Below, piece by piece: positions 61,180-64,000 of a DNA stretch of 64,000 bases. Each line of letters starts with the position of its first letter. Position 1 is the stretch's first letter. The stretch is from Actinomycetes bacterium (GTDB taxonomy: Bacteria > Actinomycetota > Acidimicrobiia > Acidimicrobiales > Acidimicrobiaceae): contig JAKCDL010000001.1 of the NCBI GenBank assembly GCA_021841935.1, forward strand, positions 319,679 to 383,678, read 5' to 3'. The position numbers were made by a program, and so were the translations under genes. Under the pieces are notes generated by a model that saw nothing but the letters and a program-made list of their open reading frames with translations, was not told where the DNA came from and made no database searches.

Positions 61180-64000
61180 TTGGCTAGAGGTAACGACCCT
61201 CGCATATCACTTTCTGGATCTTTATACTCTCCTGAGTACGAACACGACGCATGCGGCGTTGCTTTCGTAGCGAACATCAAGGGAGTTAAATCGCACTCGA
61301 TTGTTGAAATGGGGATAACAGCTCTATTCAACCTTGAGCACCGTGGCGCATCCGGCGCAGAAGTAAATACTGGCGATGGCGCCGGAATTCTTATTCAGAT
61401 TCCAGATGAATTCTTCAGAGCCGTAACTGACATCGAACTTCCTCCCGTTGGATCCTACGCAGTTGGAACTCTCTTTATCGACAAGTCTCTCGACATCGAT
61501 TTGGTTCAAAGTTCGATCGAAAAGATTGCCGAAGTCGAAGGCGTTGAGATAATTGGCTGGCGCGAAGTTCCAGTCGATAACTCATCACTAGGTAGTGGAG
61601 CACTTGCTGAAGAGCCAGTGATGAAGCAATTGTTTATACAACATAGCAGCGGCACTACAAGCGGAATGGATCTTGAAAGAATTGCATATGCCTTCCGTAA
61701 AGTCACCGAGCACTCGACCGACGGTGTCTACTTCGCATCGCTTTCAAGTCGCACAATTGTCTACAAGGGCATGCTTACGACTCCGCAAGTACCTCAATAC
61801 TTTCTAGATCTAAGTGACCCACGCATGACGTCCGCCCTTGCGCTGGTGCACTCGAGATTTTCCACCAATACCTTTCCTGCGTGGTCACTTGCTCACCCCT
61901 ATCGTCTAGTCGCGCATAATGGCGAAATCAACACCCTAAAGGGCAATCGAAATTGGATGAAAGCTCGGGAGAGCCTTCTTCGATCGAACAGTTTTGGAGA
62001 ACCCCTAGATCGAATATTCCCAATTATCACCCCTGGAGCCTCTGACAGCGCCTCGTTCGACGAAGTCCTTGAGTTGCTTCACTTGGGAGGAAGGAGCCTT
62101 CCTCACGCTGTATTGATGATGATCCCAGAGGCATGGGAGAACCACAAGTCCATGGATCCAAAAAAGAGAGCCTTCTACCAGTACCACGCCTCTCTTATGG
62201 AGCCATGGGATGGACCAGCCTCCATTGCATTTACCGACGGAACGCAAATTGGCGCTGTTCTCGATAGGAATGGTCTTCGTCCATCGCGTTTTTGGGTCAC
62301 ACAAGATGACCTCGTGATTATGGCCTCCGAAGTCGGAGTGCTTGAGATAGATCCATCGAAAGTAGTCACCAAAGGAAGACTCCAACCGGGCAAGATGTTC
62401 CTTGTAGACACCGCACAAGGCCGAATTATCGCCGATGAAGAGATCAAGTCCCAACTTGCCTCTGAACACCCCTACAAGGAGTGGATCGACGAAAACTTGG
62501 TCGATCTAGAAGATCTTCCACCTCGACATATGCTCGTTCCACAACATTCGCAGATAGTTACATACCAAAGACTCTTTGGTTACACCAGTGAAGAACTTCG
62601 AACCATTATTACCCCAATGGCAAAGACTGCCGCCGAGGCGATCGGCTCTATGGGTTCCGATACTCCAATTGCGGTTCTATCCGATCGCCCACGGATGCTA
62701 TATGAGTACTTCAAGCAGCTATTTGCCCAAGTAACAAATCCGCCTCTAGATGCAATTCGCGAAGAATTGATAACTTCGCTTTCGGGAACGATCGGTCCAG
62801 AGCAAAATTTACTCGAGCCAACAGCCAAATCGGTTCATCAAATCTCACTCAAGTATCCTGTCATCGACAACGACCAACTCGCTAAGTTGGTCTATATCGA
62901 CGAAGAGGGGGGCGTCGGTGGTTTTTCCACCAAAGTAATCGACGGTCTTTATGAAGTATCTGGCGGTGGTAGTGCCATCGCTGCCGCACTTGATAAGATT
63001 CGCCGCGAAGTTACAGAAGAGATCGCCAAGGGGAAAAATATCTTTGTACTCTCCGACCGTCAAGCCGATGAAACCTTAGCGCCCATCCCAGCTTTACTCC
63101 TAACTTCGGCAGTTCACCATCATCTAATCAGGACAAAGAAGCGTACTCAGGTAGCACTGATCATTGAAACTGGTGAGGCGCGTGAAGTACACCACATGGC
63201 ACTGCTAATTGGATACGGAGCTGCAGCGATCAACCCTTACCTGGTCTTCGATTCAATCGTTGACATGGTGCGAGAAGGTACCCTCTCGGACATATCACCC
63301 TATCGAGCCATCCATAACTACATCAAAGCAGCGGCCAAGGGAGTTCTAAAGGTAATGTCCAAGATGGGCATCTCCACCGTCGCCTCTTACACTGGCGCCC
63401 AGGTCTTCGAAGCAGTAGGAATAGCCAAAGACGTAATCGATGAGTATTTCGAAGGTACATCCTCTCGTCTCGGGGGTATAGGTCTCGATGAAATCGCTAA
63501 AGAGGCAGCTGAACGCCATCATTTGGCCTTCCTTGAAAGGGAGAGTGAGCTAGCTCACCGGAGCCTTAATGTTGGCGGAGAGTATCAATGGAGGCGTGAG
63601 GGTGAATATCACCTCTTCAATCCCGAGACGGTGTTCAAACTTCAGCACTCTACTCGAAACAAAAGATACGACATCTTTCGTGACTACACACGCCTGGTAG
63701 ATGACCAGTCAAGTCACCTTGCAACAATACGTGGCCTTCTGAAGTTCAAAGATGGAGTTCGCCAACCGCTACCCCTTGATGAAGTCGAACCGATCAGCGA
63801 GATCGTCAAAAGATTTTCAACGGGAGCGATGAGTTACGGGTCTATCTCCAAAGAAGCACATGAAACTCTAGCTATCGCAATGAATCGTATCGGAGGTAAA
63901 TCTAATACCGGTGAAGGTGGCGAAGATCCAGATCGATTCGTCGTTGATGAAAATGGCGACTCCCGAAAGTCTGCTATCAAGCAAGTTGCATCGGGACGCT
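61180..64000 (+). CDS. gltB: glutamate synthase large subunit, 3' end outside window
   Basis: Open from TTG 61180 (GGGAGAG 5 nt upstream) to the window edge, 940 codons. A class II glutamine amidotransferase domain starts [10 protein letters not shown] with catalytic C25, which becomes N-terminal after propeptide removal; EHRGASGAE follows. A central domain leads into the FMN-binding synthase domain at the right edge: [39 protein letters not shown]. It makes two glutamates from glutamine and 2-oxoglutarate. The Fe-S cysteines and GXGXG domain lie beyond the edge. The small subunit gltD is probably downstream. Confidence 0.95.
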   Translation, partial: MARGNDPRISLSGSLYSPEYEHDACGVAFVANIKGVKSHSIVEMGITALFNLEHRGASGAEVNTGDGAGILIQIPDEFFRAVTDIELPPVGSYAVGTLFIDKSLDIDLVQSSIEKIAEVEGVEIIGWREVPVDNSSLGSGALAEEPVMKQLFIQHSSGTTSGMDLERIAYAFRKVTEHSTDGVYFASLSSRTIVYKGMLTTPQVPQYFLDLSDPRMTSALALVHSRFSTNTFPAWSLAHPYRLVAHNGEINTLKGNRNWMKARESLLRSNSFGEPLDRIFPIITPGASDSASFDEVLELLHLGGRSLPHAVLMMIPEAWENHKSMDPKKRAFYQYHASLMEPWDGPASIAFTDGTQIGAVLDRNGLRPSRFWVTQDDLVIMASEVGVLEIDPSKVVTKGRLQPGKMFLVDTAQGRIIADEEIKSQLASEHPYKEWIDENLVDLEDLPPRHMLVPQHSQIVTYQRLFGYTSEELRTIITPMAKTAAEAIGSMGSDTPIAVLSDRPRMLYEYFKQLFAQVTNPPLDAIREELITSLSGTIGPEQNLLEPTAKSVHQISLKYPVIDNDQLAKLVYIDEEGGVGGFSTKVIDGLYEVSGGGSAIAAALDKIRREVTEEIAKGKNIFVLSDRQADETLAPIPALLLTSAVHHHLIRTKKRTQVALIIETGEAREVHHMALLIGYGAAAINPYLVFDSIVDMVREGTLSDISPYRAIHNYIKAAAKGVLKVMSKMGISTVASYTGAQVFEAVGIAKDVIDEYFEGTSSRLGGIGLDEIAKEAAERHHLAFLERESELAHRSLNVGGEYQWRREGEYHLFNPETVFKLQHSTRNKRYDIFRDYTRLVDDQSSHLATIRGLLKFKDGVRQPLPLDEVEPISEIVKRFSTGAMSYGSISKEAHETLAIAMNRIGGKSNTGEGGEDPDRFVVDENGDSRKSAIKQVASGR

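Noticed and set aside
61104-63063. Several minus-strand open frames at the right end
   Set aside because: They run antisense to gltB, whose plus-strand frame has clear family motifs from 61180 to the edge.
1-64000. CRISPR array, integrase, insertion sequence or prophage
   Set aside because: No direct-repeat array, transposase motif, terminal inverted repeat with target duplication or phage structural gene was seen on either strand.

Overview
This is 64 kb of bacterial chromosome, almost certainly from an actinobacterium. The lineage markers are a tandem pair of ArsA/Get3-like ATPases, an acyl-CoA carboxylase epsilon-like subunit next to the beta subunit, a MarP-type CvpA-trypsin protease, an F420-type luciferase-like oxidoreductase, a mycothiol-type arsenate reductase and aspartokinase with an internal beta-subunit start. 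Base composition looks moderate (mid-40s to about 50% G+C by eye, not counted), low for the phylum. Together with iron/flavin redox genes, MarP and secreted Thr/Ser/Ala-rich linkers, it suggests the acidophilic Acidimicrobiia (Acidithrix/Ferrimicrobium-like). That placement is inference.

Layout. 1-4.4 kb: an alpha/beta hydrolase (cut by the window edge), a DUF929 thiol-redox membrane protein, two ArsA-like ATPases and a stand-alone receiver protein, then tRNA-Pro. 4.9-8.4 kb: gnd, a HAD phosphatase and a ROK kinase, followed by a GH114 glycosidase gene broken by two in-frame stops. 8.4-10 kb: an arsenic module (arsR, a major-intrinsic-protein channel, arsC) with a palindromic operator. 10-11.2 kb: a class I aminotransferase, followed by about 1 kb with no gene. 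12.2-14.9 kb: a flavin electron-transfer cassette (ferric-reductase-like flavocytochrome, exported FMN-binding protein, ApbE). 15.5-21 kb: MarC, asd-lysC, two tandem cyclophilins and an S51 peptidase. 21-30 kb: a chemoreceptor, 3-hydroxybutyryl-CoA dehydrogenase, an ethylmalonyl-CoA-mutase-type B12 mutase, the acyl-CoA carboxylase beta and epsilon-like genes, aat and bioY.

30-40.2 kb: a lipoprotein, a DMT transporter, RidA, an F420 oxidoreductase, and a six-gene minus-strand block. The block runs binding protein, fused permease, ATPase (ferric-type ABC importer), COG4280 membrane protein with two ExxE motifs, a 74-residue membrane protein and a degenerate COG1106-like ATPase. 40.3-41.4 kb: SRP 4.5S RNA, tRNA-Ser(GGA), tadA, tRNA-Ser(CGA). 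41.5-47.6 kb: a secreted Cys-pair repeat protein, mmsA, acyl-CoA epimerase, crotonyl-CoA carboxylase/reductase and thiolase. 47.6-50 kb: dnaX-recR. 50-61 kb: an MBL hydrolase, an NAGPA-like secreted protein, a large GGDEF-EAL protein, an ABC-F ATPase, MarP, a PAS/GGDEF/EAL protein with eroded motifs and a CopD-like protein. 61.2 kb to the end: gltB, cut by the window edge.

How they work together. Thiolase, 3-hydroxybutyryl-CoA dehydrogenase, crotonyl-CoA carboxylase/reductase, epimerase, ethylmalonyl-CoA mutase and propionyl-CoA carboxylase beta are steps of the ethylmalonyl-CoA pathway for acetyl-CoA assimilation, split here over two loci. BioY can supply biotin to the carboxylase. The flavin cassette and the ferric-type importer block point to iron or extracytoplasmic redox chemistry. 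Three GGDEF-type proteins, one intact and two eroded, imply c-di-GMP signalling. Several genes appear to be leaderless. No phage, integrase, insertion sequence or CRISPR array was seen. The least explained items are the importer/ExxE/ATPase block and the flavin cassette.
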